Assembly: GCA_963575745.1 (NCBI GenBank)
Contig: CAUYUJ010001459.1
Location: 129,573-193,572, forward strand
Source of the DNA: Prorocentrum cordatum
Taxonomy: Eukaryota; Sar; Dinophyceae; Prorocentrales; Prorocentraceae
DNA: 64,000 bases
Direction of reading: 5' to 3'
The notes below the pieces were generated by a model, which did not search any database, was not told the DNA's origin, and saw only the letters and a list, made by a program, of their open reading frames with translations. Positions 50,309 to 60,879 of this stretch are shown here, one piece after another (the stretch's first letter is position 1; the number at the start of each line of letters is the position of its first letter). The position numbers were made by a program, and so were the translations under genes.

Positions 50309-50345
<37 letters not shown>

Positions 50346-50567
50346 CCCATCCCCCTCCTCCTCCCCCTCTTCCTCCTCCTCCTCCCTCCGTTGTGCTCCT
50401 CCTCTCTTCACCGCCTTTCCCCTCTGCAGGTGCCGCGCAAAGCCCGTGCGCGTGCACCCGGCCTCGGTGCAAGGATACGAGGCGACCTTCCGGGGGAATC
50501 GGGTGGTTGTCCGAAGGAAGGGGGGGTCCATCGGGTAGTGCGCATCGTCCCTTGAAGCCGTTGGGAG

Positions 50568-50599
<32 letters not shown>

Positions 50600-50690
50600 G
50601 GAGGGAAGGGAGGAGGAAGAGGAGCAGGGAAGAGGAGGAGGAGGAGGGAAGGGAGGATGAGGAGGAAGAGGAGGAGGAGGAGGAGGAGGA
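50270..50690. repeat. CTC tract and GAG tract in inverted arrangement
   Basis: CTC/TCTTCC units (about 50270-50390) and GAG/GGAAGA units (about 50565-50690) flank about 170 bp. Complementary tracts could pair as a long hairpin. Confidence 0.85.
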
Positions 50691-50784
50691 CCACAGTAAA
50701 CCCCTAGCCTCGTCAACGATTTTCCAATAACCCGCCCCCCGAACTCCCTCTTCAAAGGCCGCCACCAGGATTCATGTCAGGATT

Positions 50785-51405
50785 CATGTCCACTGGGGGA
50801 CGTGCCCCGTTGGAAGATAACCGTGAGAAAATCCTGAAGCGCGCTGGAGCACCACTCCTGGGACTTCAACGCCACGAGTCAATTTGACTGTTGCGTTCGC
50901 GCCAAAACACCATTCCAGGGGCTTCGTCACCGCGGGTTGACTGCAACTGTTGCGCCCTGACAGTGCAAATGGGGATCCTTGACACTGCTACAAACTCCTG
51001 ACGAATGTGCGCAGCGTTAAGGCGAGAACCACATTTCGAACAGGTACCGCCCTGCATCCGTGAAGCCCTTGCATACTTGTCGGACACATGTGCGCGGCGT
51101 TCGGGCGACAGCCATTTGTTTGGAACGGAACCGCCCTCCATCCGGAAACTTTTGAGTTTAATGTGCGCGGCGCCAAGGCGAGAACCGCATTTTGAGAACG
51201 ACCCGTCCTCCATCCGCAAAGCTCTTGCACAGATTGAAGACGAATGCGCGCGGCGCGAAGGCGAGAGCCTCGTTTTGAAAGCGGCCCGCTTTCCAGTCAT
51301 GAAAGTGCTCCAAATTTGAAGGATAAGGATCGTACGTTGTGCGGAAGTCTGAGGCGAAAACGTCTAGATCACCCTACCGACGCGCTCTAGGGTGCGACAG
51401 GGGGG
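50785..51405 (+). repeat. MOD-F module, copy 3
   Basis: CCCCGTTGGAAGATAACCG and ATCCTGAAGCGCGC upstream segment, then five diverged monomers (GTGCGCAGCGTTAAGGCGAG and similar), closing with GTCTGAGGCGAAAACG and GGGTGCGACAGGGGG. Same order as copy 2. Confidence 0.82.
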
Positions 51406-51519
51406 ATTTAGTCACAAGGGAAAGGAATGGAGGGAGAAGGAGCAGGGAGGAGTTAAGATGAAGGTACGGCCTTACGAAGAGAACAGACACCCCAAGCAGC
51501 AGCTCCATGGTCCCTCCAG

Positions 51520-51880
51520 AGCCCTCTAAGGCCAGCTTGGGGGCTCTCTCGGGGACGTCCTGGGCTATCCAGGGGCCTTTCTGAGGCTCTTAATGGGCCT
51601 TTCGAAGAGTTCAAGTGGAGCGATGTTTGACCGACGAGCGTAGAACGGGACCGATCCATAACAATCATGTTAAAAAACACGTTGTTTGATCACCCCCCCG
51701 AGGCCCCGCTGGAAGGCATCTTGGGGGTGTCCTGGAAGCCTCTAGGGTGCCCCTGTGGTCGTCTTGGGGGCTCTTGCGTCCCCCATGAGGCAATACTGGG
51801 CCATCTTGGCGGACTTGTTGGCGTGTCTGGGCCGCCGTGGACGACGTCTTGGACATCGTGGGCGCCTCGGAGAGCACCAG
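51520..51880 (+). repeat. MIN-D-like array
   Basis: Diverged 12-bp units (GGCATCTTGGGG, GGCCATCTTGGC). Confidence 0.7.
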
Positions 51881-51997
51881 AAAACCGCCGGGTTGCCCAG
51901 GAACTTCGGGATGGGGCGGGGGTGGTGGTGCACGCGGCACCGCGTGGCAGGGGGGGCTTAGAAAGCTTTTGGAGGCCCTCCCCCGATAGCACTTGTC

Positions 51998-52199
51998 TTG
52001 GCGGCGAGCGAAGGGGGGAAGTGAGAAGGGGAAGGCCTCCACAGAAGGTTCGGAAGTCCCCCGGCCTTCTGAGAAGTGCTCTAAGCCTTCCCCGAAGACG
52101 GAACAAACTTCTCAGAAAGCGCGAGGGGTCCTGAGAAGTCCCGCCGCCTTCTGAGAAGGCCCTCTCCTTCTCATTTCCCCCCCCCTCGCTCGCCGCCAA
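51998..52199. mobile_element. TIR-W element
   Basis: TTGGCGGCGAGCGAAGGGGG with AAGTGAGAAGG at the left. The complement of the right end reads TTGGCGGCGAGCGAGGGGGG with AAATGAGAAGG. The interior carries repeated CTTCTGAGAAG hairpins. Non-coding. Confidence 0.82.
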
Positions 52200-52339
52200 T
52201 TTGCGCCCGACGTGACACAGGGAGCGGTGTGGCGGTATCTCGTTGCGCCAGGCGAGCGGGTCGCAGCGCATGGCGGTGTGTACCACCGCGCGGGCGGCTC
52301 TCTTGCCGGGTTGTGCCGTGTCATCTGGTTCCAGAAGCA

Positions 52340-53760
52340 GGAGGAAGAGGAGGATGAGGAGGAGGAGGAGGCGGAGGACGAGAAGGAGGAGGAGGAGGGA
52401 GGAGGAGGAGGAGGAGGAGGAGGAGGAGGAGGAGGAGGGGTGGCGGCAGTCGGATACTTTCAACGCCATGGGTAATCAGGAGTCAGGAGGATGAGGACCA
52501 CGACGACGACGACGCAGACACCGCCTCGCCTCTTAGCATTAGCGTTCTGGAAGACGCATCCTCACCCCCTGAAGCCTCCTGACACCACGCTCCTCCTCTC
52601 CTCCACCTCCTCCTCTCCTCCTCCTCCTCCTCCCCCCTCCTCCTCCTCCTCCTTCTCCTCCTCCTCCTCCTCCTCCCCCCTCCTCCTCCTCCTCCCCCCT
52701 CCTCCTCTCGGGCGAGTGCCTCCTGGACGGCGCCCTGGCACTGCCCTGGGTGCTGGACCTGGTGATGTCCGGGTGCCTGCGGCGAGTCCGCCACCGTGCC
52801 AGCGAGGCTTTGCACGTGGCGACATTTCGACCACCACCCAAAAGGCCGTCAAATGTGCCCCCTCGTCCCCCACTTTTTGAGGAGATCTCCTGGCGCTTAT
52901 CTGGGCCGTCTCGGTCTCCTCTGGGCCATCTTGGAGGTCCTGAGGGGCCCTATTCGGTCGTCCTTGGAGCCCTCTTCGACGTTCCCGCCCATCTCCTCCC
53001 CGTCCTCTTCCTCCGCTTCAGGGGGGAGGAGGAGGAGGAGGAGGAGGAGGAGGAGGAGGAGGAGGAGGAGGAGGGAGGAGGAGGAGGAGGAGGAGGAGGA
53101 GGAGGAGGGGTGGCGGCAGTCGGATACTTTCAACGCCATGCGTAATCAGGAGTCAGGAGGATGAGGACCACGACGACGACGACGACGCAGACGCCGCGTC
53201 CCCTCTTATCATCAGCGCTCTGTAAGGCGCACCCTCACCCCCTGAAGCCTCCTGACACCGCGCTCTCCTCTCCTCCGCCCCCGACGTGCCCGTTCTCCTC
53301 CTCCCCCTCTCCTCCTCTCGGGCGTGTGCCTCCGGGACGGCGCCCTGGCACCGTCCCGGGTGCTGGACCCGGTGATGTCCGGGTGCCTGCGGCGAGTCCG
53401 CCGCCGTGCCAGCGAGGCTCTGCACGTGGTGACCTTTCGACCACCACCCAAGAGGCCGTCGAATGTGTCCCCTCGTCCCCCACCTTTTGAGGAGATCTCC
53501 TGGCGCTTATCTGGGCCGTCTTGGTCTCCTCTGGGCCATCTTGGAGGTCCTGAGGGGCCCTATTCGGTCGTCCTTGGGGCCCTCTTCGACGTTCCCGCCC
53601 ATCTCCTCCCCGTCCTCTTCCTCCGCTCCAGGGGGGAGGAGGAGGAGGAGGAGGAGGAGGAGGAGGAGGAGGAGGAGGAGGGGGAGGAGGAGGAGGAGGA
53701 GGAGGAGGAGGAGGAGGAGGCGGAGGTGGAGGCGGAGGCGGAGGCGGAGGCGGAGGCGGA
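52340..53760 (+). repeat. 0.67-kb tandem duplication bounded by GAG tracts
   Basis: The segment starting GGTGGCGGCAGTCGGATACT at 52438 recurs at 53108 and remains collinear through GACCACGACGACGACGACG, CTC-rich DNA, CGGGTGCCTGCGGCGAGTCC and TGGAGGTCCTGAGGGGCCCT to GGGGGGAGGAGGAGG. GAG tracts (52340-52437, 53025-53107, 53635-53755) lie at each junction, consistent with unequal exchange between tracts. The second copy has lost part of the CTC tract. Confidence 0.88.
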
Positions 53761-53849
53761 GGACGACGACGACGACAACGACGACGACGACCACGACGAC
53801 GACCACGACCACAATGTCGACGATCACGACGACCACGACGACCAAGACC

Positions 53850-53881
<32 letters not shown>

Positions 53882-53882
53882 A
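53756..53882 (+). repeat. (GAC)n tract
   Basis: GAC/GACCAC units following GCGGAG units. Open frames give poly-D or poly-T by phase. Confidence 0.9.
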
Positions 53883-54038
53883 GAAAGGTGCGCCCGCAGC
53901 CGCGATGCAGTGTCGCGAGGCCACCGCGCCCCCCAATGCCTGGGGAACGGCAGGCGAACTACCGGCACTTCGTGCAGACGAAGACCGGCCAGAAGCAGGA
54001 CGGCACCCTCCGCCGCCGCCGCCTCCGGGGCTAGATGC

Positions 54039-54210
54039 AAGGGCTCCCACGAGGGCGCGAAATTATTCGCGCTTCGCGCTTCGCGGTCCTCGTTCCTTCT
54101 CCCCCTCCTCCTCGTCCTCCTTTTCTCCCTTTGGGGGGGCGGCGCGAGGGCGCGAAGTTATTCGCGCTTCGCGCTTCGCGGAGCGCGAAGCGCGAAGTTG
54201 GGAGCCCTAG
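54039..54210. mobile_element. TIR-C element, compact copy
   Basis: AAGGGCTCCCACGAGGGCG at the left, and the complement of the right end CTAGGGCTCCCAACTTCG. Direct repeat TAGATG outside at 54032-54037 and 54211-54216. CGCGAAGTTATTCGCGC hairpins lie just inside and a CTC-rich segment sits in the centre. Confidence 0.78.
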
Positions 54211-54254
54211 TAGATGTGTTGGAAGTGCTTCGACGTTTAGCGTGCATACACATA

Positions 54255-55080
54255 ATGTTCGTGCTAGCTCGTAGAGGTGACTTGTCCGAGTTCCACCCTG
54301 GATAAGTGACCCAAGAAGATCTTTCGTTGGAGCTCATCTGGTGGGTCACGGACATCCTGGCGTAGTGTTGACGTCTTGTTGTTTCAATTTGGGCATGCAT
54401 GTACATACAGCATAGCCCATGAAGGTTTTAGCTTGAGGATGGTGGAAGACGAGTTGGACGAGGAAGGAGGGATGACAGTACAGGAGCGGACGCAGCAACA
54501 ACCAGGGGGGCGTTCTTCTGCTCCAGAACCGTCAACGACGTTCACACCCTTCATTTGCTCATCATTCTTTCTCCCCCCGTCCCTACCTCCCTCCATATCT
54601 CTCTGCCTGCTGACCCTGTCGAAGGCCAGTCTGCTCCTTCAGCCCTTCAGTCCCCCTCTAAACGCCACCCTGCTCCTACAGTGGAGACCCATGCCAAGAA
54701 ACACCCTGCTTGCCTCCAGGGTGCCCTGAGTTTCTTGGGTTTCGATGGTTTTGCAGAAATCAGTGGACGTCCTGGGGTCTCAGGGTTGGGTTTCTTGTGG
54801 AAGGTTTCTTGTGGACTGGCCTCCACTGTACTCTTCCTCCCCTCTCCCATCTCTCCCACCTCATCCTGTTTCCGGGGGATCACGGCTGCCCGGTTCTGGT
54901 TCGTGAAGAGATGACAGTCTCCAGTTCTATTTTGGGTTTTGCGCTAGTCTGTGGTGTCACGGCTTCTTCAGCGCTGGCTCGTAGAAATGACATCTTTGAG
55001 TTGCACCCAAGATAAGTATCCCAATGGTGGGGTTCGGTTGCCTTAGCGCTGGTTCGTAGAGATGATGCTTTCGTGCCCCA
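54255..55080 (+). repeat. Repeat Y, three or four dispersed units
   Basis: GCTAGCTCGTAGAGGTGACT (about 54262), GCGCTGGCTCGTAGAAATGA (about 54971) and GCGCTGGTTCGTAGAGATGA (about 55046), the first two followed by GAGTT.CACCC..GATAAGT. Confidence 0.6.
54660..54838 (+). repeat. Repeat O, copy 2 (possible old exon)
   Basis: Partner of 25628-25822. The frame reads KRHPAPTVETHAKKHPACLQ then GALSFLGFDGFAE and stays open to about 54914. The protein family is not recognised, though Lys-Pro-Ala-rich tails are common in dinoflagellate proteins (recollection). Confidence 0.55.
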
Positions 55081-55225
55081 GTTGAAGATGCAGCTTACGA
55101 AGGCGTCACGCGTGAGCTAACATGTGGGGCCACGGTTGCCCCAGCGCTCAGCTTGCACCGGCCTGCCTACGCAGCACACCCGGCCGATCTTTTCTCACCT
55201 CGTTCTCACATGCCTAACCTTCTTC

Positions 55226-55388
55226 GGAGGGCACCAACTATACACCAACACCGATCCTGGCCAGGATCACCCTGGGCCCAGGATCGGTGTATATGCCCTC
55301 TTGCGCAAGGCAGGAGGGCGTATACACCGATCCTGGGCCCAGGGTGATCCTGGCCAGGATCGGTGTTGGTGTATAGTTGGTGCCCTCC
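55226..55388. mobile_element. PAL-I foldback element, nearly perfect copy
   Basis: GGAGGGCACCAACTATACAC at the left is mirrored exactly at the right end. Arms of about 73 bp (CCGATCCTGGCCAGGATCAC, CCTGGGCCCAGGATCGG) around a 13-bp loop TTGCGCAAGGCAG. Very few mismatches visible. Confidence 0.88.
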
Positions 55389-55567
55389 TACTTCTTACTC
55401 CCGACACGAACACGGTGGCGGTGGCCCATCCACCTCAGGGAACCGAAGGGCGGGCCTGCTGCTGGCCAGGAGAGCGGGCCGACTGCCGGCAGACAGGGGG
55501 ACCTGTGCACGATCTGGCCCACAGGGGCGTGCCCTGCACGTCTTCACCTGGCGATGCAGCTTATGCT

Positions 55568-55727
55568 CAGGAGGGAAAAAACACACAGACACAATTGATC
55601 CTCGATTCCCCAGAAATGTGGGAAAATATGGGAAGTGGGGGGGAAGACAGAGACCCGGAAAATATGGGAAAATATGGGGAATCTTTTTATTTGTGTGTAT
55701 TTATTTGTGTGTCTTGGGGCCCCTTCA
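55568..55727 (+). mobile_element. TIR-B element, copy 4
   Basis: CAGGAGGGAAAAAACACACA to TTATTTGTGTGTCTTGGGGC. Most similar to copy 3 (GATCCTCGATTCCCCAGAAA). Confidence 0.84.
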
Positions 55728-56220
55728 CTTATGCAGTGACTTGGGGGCCTCGGGGGCACCGGTTACTCTGAGGGGAGGTCGGGGCACACGCGCCCGCACA
55801 GACCCAGGCTGCGGCGCTGCGCAGGCCGAGCTACTCTCTCTGTGCACGGCTGTTCTGCAGGGCGAAGGCCACGCTCGTGGCCAGCCAGCGCTGTTCTCTC
55901 TGACCCACTCTTGTACAGTGCCGCTTTTAAATACATGCCCCGCGTGCGGATCATTTATCACAAATGTAGGGATTTAATATCAAATTAAAAAAACAACGAG
56001 GAGTTCATGCATGATTTGACTCCTGAATTGATCATGTATCAAAAGCCTATATGTTTAAGCATCCTATGCATTAAAGCTGCCCTGTGCCCAGATGCACGGG
56101 CACGTTGTTGCGTGCCTCCCTTGACCAGCGCTCTCGCCACTCCCGTGCCTGCACAGGCCGCGCCCGTTTTCGCGTGCCGCACCTGGCCCGTGCCGCAGCT
56201 GCCGCCTCCAAGTACCGACC
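55728..56220. other. Unassigned, locally A+T-rich
   Basis: About 55970-56080 is unusually A+T-rich for this window (TTAATATCAAATTAAAAAAA). No gene or element recognised. Confidence 0.3.
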
Positions 56221-56281
56221 GGCTCGTCCTCCTCCTCCTCCTCCTCCTCCTCCTCCTCCTCCTCCTCCTCCGGCTCGTCTA

Positions 56282-56458
56282 CAGTCGGGGCCCTGAAGAA
56301 GGAGCCCTTTTCGTTGGGGAGGGGCTCCGTGTTCCTTGATTTGTTTCGCAGCTTACCTTGGGTTTTCCTTGGGTGCTCGATGTGGCATCGAAGTTTAACT
56401 TATGGAGAATAGGGGCCTCGTTCCTTATGTTGGGTTCCTTAGGTCAAGGCCCTCGCTG
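56282..56458 (+). mobile_element. TIR-G element, copy 3
   Basis: TA (56280-56281), CAGTCGGGGCCCTGAAG at the start, CCCTCGCTG at the slightly eroded end and TA (56459-56460). A CTC tract (56226-56272) abuts its 5' side. Confidence 0.78.
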
Positions 56459-56461
56459 TAT

Positions 56462-57094
56462 TAAATTCAGAAAGTTACTCACCGTTTGATTTTTGTTTTG
56501 CCCCCCGACCGTGGACGCGCGAGCAATATGCCCACGCGCCCGTTGTGGGGGGCGCATGCTGCATACTCTTGCAGCATCGCGTTGCTTGGCACATCTGCCT
56601 GTACACAGCCGCGCTCACTTTCGCTCCTCCCCGTTCTTGTATCTGGCCCTCGTCTCATTTCACCACGGTGACTGCTGCGACCAACTGTTTTCTCGTTGGA
56701 GCCCGTTTACTGTGCCATCAGGAGGCACGCACAGAGACAATCTGACAAGGAGGGGCTGTCGTTCGCACTGCGTCATTCTTTGCATGTCCAATGTGCTGTT
56801 CCTTGCCGTCCTAGGCGGCGCTGCCACTGCAAACTTGTGGGCTTTTCTTAATTGACTGATTGGGGGGCATTTATTTATTGAGGTCCGTGCTGACCTGGAG
56901 GACCTGGCGGACACCTACCCTTTTTACTAGTCTCGTCCGCTCCTTTACCTCGTACTGTTCGGCGGCACCCGCCAGGTACAGCCGATTCGTACACAAACTT
57001 GCTTGTTTGTTCGCCCATCAAGAACACCACAGGGTAACCGTAGGTTGGTCGAACGAGAAAAAGGTCTGATCAGAATGAGGAGGAGGAGGAAAAG
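56462..57094. other. Unassigned interval
   Basis: Balanced composition. Several short open frames. No domain recognised. Confidence 0.3.
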
Positions 57095-57097
57095 GCA

Positions 57098-57560
57098 GAA
57101 GTGGAACAACACGAACTGAGGGAGCGGCCAGTGCTCCTGCTCCCGCTTCTGCCCTGCTTCTCCTGTTATATCTCTCTCACTCTCTCTCCCTCTCTCTCTC
57201 TCGCTCTCGCTTTCTCTCTCTCTCTCTCTCTCCTCTCCCCTAATTCTGCCCTTTACTCCTGGCCCCTGTCCTCCTCCTGCTGCTGACAGCTTTCGAGAGG
57301 CAGGGACGGGCCCAGAGGCTTGAAGTGGAACAACATGAACTGGGGGAGCGGCCAGTGCTCCTGCTCCCGCTTCTGCCCTGCTGTTCCTGTTTGTTGTTGT
57401 TTCTTTCTCTGTCTCTCTCTCTCTCTCTCTTTCCCTCTCCCTCTCTCTCGCTCTCGCTCTCGCTCTCTCCCTCTCTCCCCCCCCCCTGATCCTGCCAGTT
57501 GCCCCTGGCCCTGGTCCTCCTCCTGCTGGTGAGCTTTCGAGGGGCAGGGGCGGGTCCAGG
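57098..57560 (+). repeat. 225-bp tandem duplication with CT microsatellite
   Basis: GTGGAACAACACGAACTGAG (57100) and GTGGAACAACATGAACTGGG (57325) begin two collinear units. Each continues with AGCGGCCAGTGCTCCTGCTC, a (CT)n tract and CCTGGCCC..GTCCTCCTCCTGCTG. CT-tract lengths differ. Confidence 0.85.
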
Positions 57561-57714
57561 GGCTTCGGAGTATCGCACGTCCTCTCTCGGACGACCCGCG
57601 GGCTCGTGGCCCGTGCCGCCTCGCGCCGCGCAGGACCCCCAGTTCAGTCCACTCTTCTTCCCGAAGGAGGCCGTGCCAGAGGACCTCGGGGTGAGGGGTT
57701 GCAGAAGAGGAGAA

Positions 57715-58215
57715 CGAGGAGGAGGAGGAGGAGGAGGAGGAGGAGGAGGAGGGGGAGGAGGAGGAAGCGGAAGAGGAGGAGGAGGGGGAGGAGGAGGAAG
57801 CGGAGGAGGAGGCGGAGGAGGAGGAGGAGGAGGAGGAGGAGGAGGAGGAGAGGAGGAGGAGGAGGAGGAGCAAGCTTGGGGAGGAGGAGCGCAGGAGGAG
57901 GAGGAGGAGGAGGAGGAGGGAGGGAGGGGAGGGTGCGGGCGGAGGAGGAGGAATAGGGGGAGGAGGAAGGGGGCAGGATGGGTCTGAGGGTGGAGTGAGT
58001 AGGGATCCTGAGGGAGGACGGGGAGGATAGTAGTAGGAGGAGTGGCTTCACAGTGGAAGAGGCATTCATGAGGGAGCATGGAGGAGGAGGAGGAGGAGGA
58101 GGAGGAGGAGGAGGAGGAGGAGGAGGAGGTGGAGGAGGTGGTGGAGGAGGAGGAGGAAGAGGAGGAGGAGGATCTGAGGAGGTGGAGGAGGAGGAGGAGG
58201 AAGCGGAGGATAGGA
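57715..58215 (+). repeat. GAG tracts with GGAAGC variants
   Basis: GAG arrays at about 57715-57950 and 58080-58215 separated by GGAGGATAGTAGTAGGAGG-rich sequence. Purine-only strand. Confidence 0.92.
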
Positions 58216-59178
58216 GGAAGATAGGAGGAGGATACGATGAGGGAGAAGGAAGTGTGAGGTGGGAGGAGGGAGCAAAGAACAGGGAGGGATAGATGGAAGG
58301 AGGCGCCGATCAGCAGGGAGGTGGGAGGACAGAGGCAGAATGACGAATCTAGTCGACGTCAGTTCTGGACGAAAGTGTTGAACAATTGCGCCGGAAGTTG
58401 AGCTCAACCGAAAGGCAAGCACGGTAATAAACACGTGCCTTGTCGTTTCTTCCGTTGGTTACGGCTGGGACACGCATAGGCCGAGTAGAGAATGTTGATC
58501 GGCGTTTGCATGTGATTGCGTACTTGCCATGTTGGGGCTCTGCAACCTCATGTCCGGATCAACGTTGGAATATGTGTTGTTGTACCGTTGCGTATTGTGT
58601 CGACAAGTGTCGGCAATTGAAGATCGTACATGGGCCTGCCATCGTTTGCAGTATTGCGTGGATGCGTGACATGCAATGCGGCGCGCGTTCGGCACAGGCT
58701 GCTTGCATTCGGTGAGTGCGCTATCCCGCTGGAAAACGACGTGACGGGATCGGGGAAGGATGCAGGACACGGATCGGGGAAGCTGACGGACGGGGAGTTG
58801 CATGCCGATAACATGCGAACATGCAGCATGTCACATTGTTTCACATTTCACATCCTCCTCATTTTCCTCCCATGCAGTATTTCACATTGTTTCACGCGCG
58901 TGTACCTTAGCAGGCGCCTCGGTGCCCCCTCCGCCGCGCCTTCATGGCGCCACTCGTGCGGAGCCGTAGCCGTAGCCGTAGTCGTAACATGCGAACATGC
59001 GTTGTTCTTGTACTCACTCCCGCGAGCACAATGGATGTGCTTGACTTGAACGCACGGGGCTGGGGTTTGGTAAGATTGGAGCACGTCGTGTTTGCTTTTG
59101 CTCAGTCAGCTCTGCTCCCCTCCTACTCCCTCGCCTAAGGCCTGAATCTCCGTTCCCTCCCTTCCCCCATCCTTCAGA
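58216..59178. other. Unassigned balanced-composition interval
   Basis: Non-repetitive. Open frames of about 90-115 codons on both strands (58440-58715 plus, 58459-58803 minus) overlap and cannot both be real. Cys-rich but no domain. CATGCGAACATGC occurs twice (58814 and 58987) and TTTCACATTGTTTCAC-like words are repeated. Confidence 0.3.
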
Positions 59179-59187
59179 TCACCAGAC

Positions 59188-59345
59188 ACACACCAAACCA
59201 CTCCAACCCAAACCGAAGGCCCCAATGTGCCCTCCAATCCCAGAAGGGGGGGCGTCGGGGAACATGGAAAAACAGAAGTGGAACCCGTACCCTCCCGAGT
59301 CGAAATTTGGGATTTTTGGTTGGGTTGGTGTGGTATGGGAGGTAG
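59188..59345. mobile_element. MITE-1, copy 3
   Basis: ACCAAACCACTCCAACCCAA at the left and GGTTGGGTTGGTGTGGTATG at the right. The interior (GGCCCCAATGTGCCCTCCAA, GGAACATGGAAAA) is collinear with copies 1 and 2. Candidate flanks TCACCAGAC (59179-59187) and TCATCAGAG (59346-59354), 7 of 9 matching. More diverged than the other copies. Confidence 0.75.
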
Positions 59346-60015
59346 TCATCAGAGCAACAGCACAATTACGACACCTTGCCGTTGCATGACCACCGCATCC
59401 TGTGCGCGCTCGTCGTCTTTCTTGCGCTGTGGCGGACCCGAGGAGGCTGTGAGCAGCATGCCAGCACCCCCGGTTCCGTGGTGCGGCGTGCCCGATCAGC
59501 GCCTCCACCCGTGCCGCCTGCTGGAGTGCAGACGGGCAGACGGGCGACGCAGGAGTGGACGAGGTAGGACAAGGGGGGAGGGCACGTACCTGCCAGTCAG
59601 CGGAAGCATCGTGGCCAGATGCGGCATCGGAGGAACGGAACGGAACGGAACGGAAGTCTGCGTGCCGGCTCCAGTAACCGGAGCGGTCCCCTAGAGGGCA
59701 GACCGCGCGCTGAGCATGTCGGAAAATGAGTGTCGGCAACGAGCACACGCAGGAACATGCGAGTAATAATTCCTCTGGTGTGCAGGTTTTCAGTCAGAGA
59801 ACCTTCGCAGGAAGGACAGGACAGGACAGGACAGGCGGAGGCGGAAGGACAGGACAGGACAGAAGGGTCGAGGCTGGCGCAGCGTGCGTGGCGTGATGCT
59901 GGCGCGCGCGGCCCCGACGGCGGAGCGGAGGTGGTCAGGACGGCTGCGCAGCTCTGCCGGGTGCGCGCATCGCCGGGCGAGTTGCCACAGCAATGCTGCG
60001 GGTTCGACTCGACGT
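59346..60015. other. Unassigned, with pentanucleotide runs
   Basis: (CGGAA)n at about 59636-59657 and (GGACA)n at 59815-59835 and 59845-59862. No gene recognised. Confidence 0.4.
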
Positions 60016-60176
60016 AAGAGTGACCTTTCGCTGGAGTGACCTTTGGTGCGGGCACAGATGGGCCCTCAGATGGCTGAAAACGAAGCGGTAGCGGCGGCTT
60101 GTGCGGCCCAGGTTTGGTCCCCCGCGGCCCCCAAAAAGCCGCGCACCAAAGGTCACTCTTACCCAGGGTCACTCTT
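60016..60176. mobile_element. TIR-Z element with doubled ends
   Basis: Left AAGAGTGACCTTTCGCTGG then AGTGACCTTTGGTGCG. The complement of the right end is AAGAGTGACCCTGGGTA then AGAGTGACCTTTGGTGCG. Each end carries the AGTGACC motif twice. Non-coding. Confidence 0.8.
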
Positions 60177-60879
60177 GCGTGTAGCCGACGGGTGCGCGCG
60201 GGAGGTGGGCTCCCGGCCGGCGCGAGCAAAGTGGAGGCGGCCCAGGCGGAGAGGGTAAGCTGGAGGCCCCACGAAATCGGTGTGAGCGTAGGCCCCAGGG
60301 AAGGGGAAGGGTCTCCCCATCAGGAATTGGCTTCCTCTCTCTGGCGCCGACTTGGTAATGCGAAAACCTTGATCGTACAGTTCAAAGAGGTGTCCAGCGG
60401 CATTCCCGAGGGGCCGCCTCCCATCCTATCCGTCTTACTGTTTCGCAAGTGCGCACTTGTGGTCATCAAATTCGAGGAAGCTCAAGCGAGCGTCCCGTGT
60501 TGAAAAGGAGCCGCCCTCGGTCTCTATATACGGGGGGTCACATATCCTATTTGGGGCCTCTGGGTAAGGATTACTGGGAAGGAAGAATCTCGCACACTTG
60601 GAGTCGGCGGATTATGTTGATGGTGATGGTGGTAGTGGTGGTGGATGAGGATGATGAGCGGGAGGCAGATGCGGAGCTAGTTGCCACCCATGTGTGCACA
60701 CTCGTTGTCGTGATCCCACGTGGAGAAGGGAGGAAGGAAGGCAAGGACGAGAACGAGGAGGAGGACGAGACGCATCGCGATTCCGCTCTGACCGGCGAAG
60801 GCAGTTCCATCCCGCCGTGGCCGCGGAGCGCCTCTGCACTTCTCTTCCCGGTGCTGCTCGCTGTCTCCTCGGCCCGCCT
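60177..60879. other. Unassigned, with MOD-F-like scrap
   Basis: CGTGTTGAAAAGGAGCCGCC near 60496 resembles one MOD-F monomer. No gene recognised. Confidence 0.35.

Noticed and set aside
58440-58803. Overlapping Cys-rich frames on both strands
   Set aside because: Mutually exclusive, no start or splice support, no family recognised.
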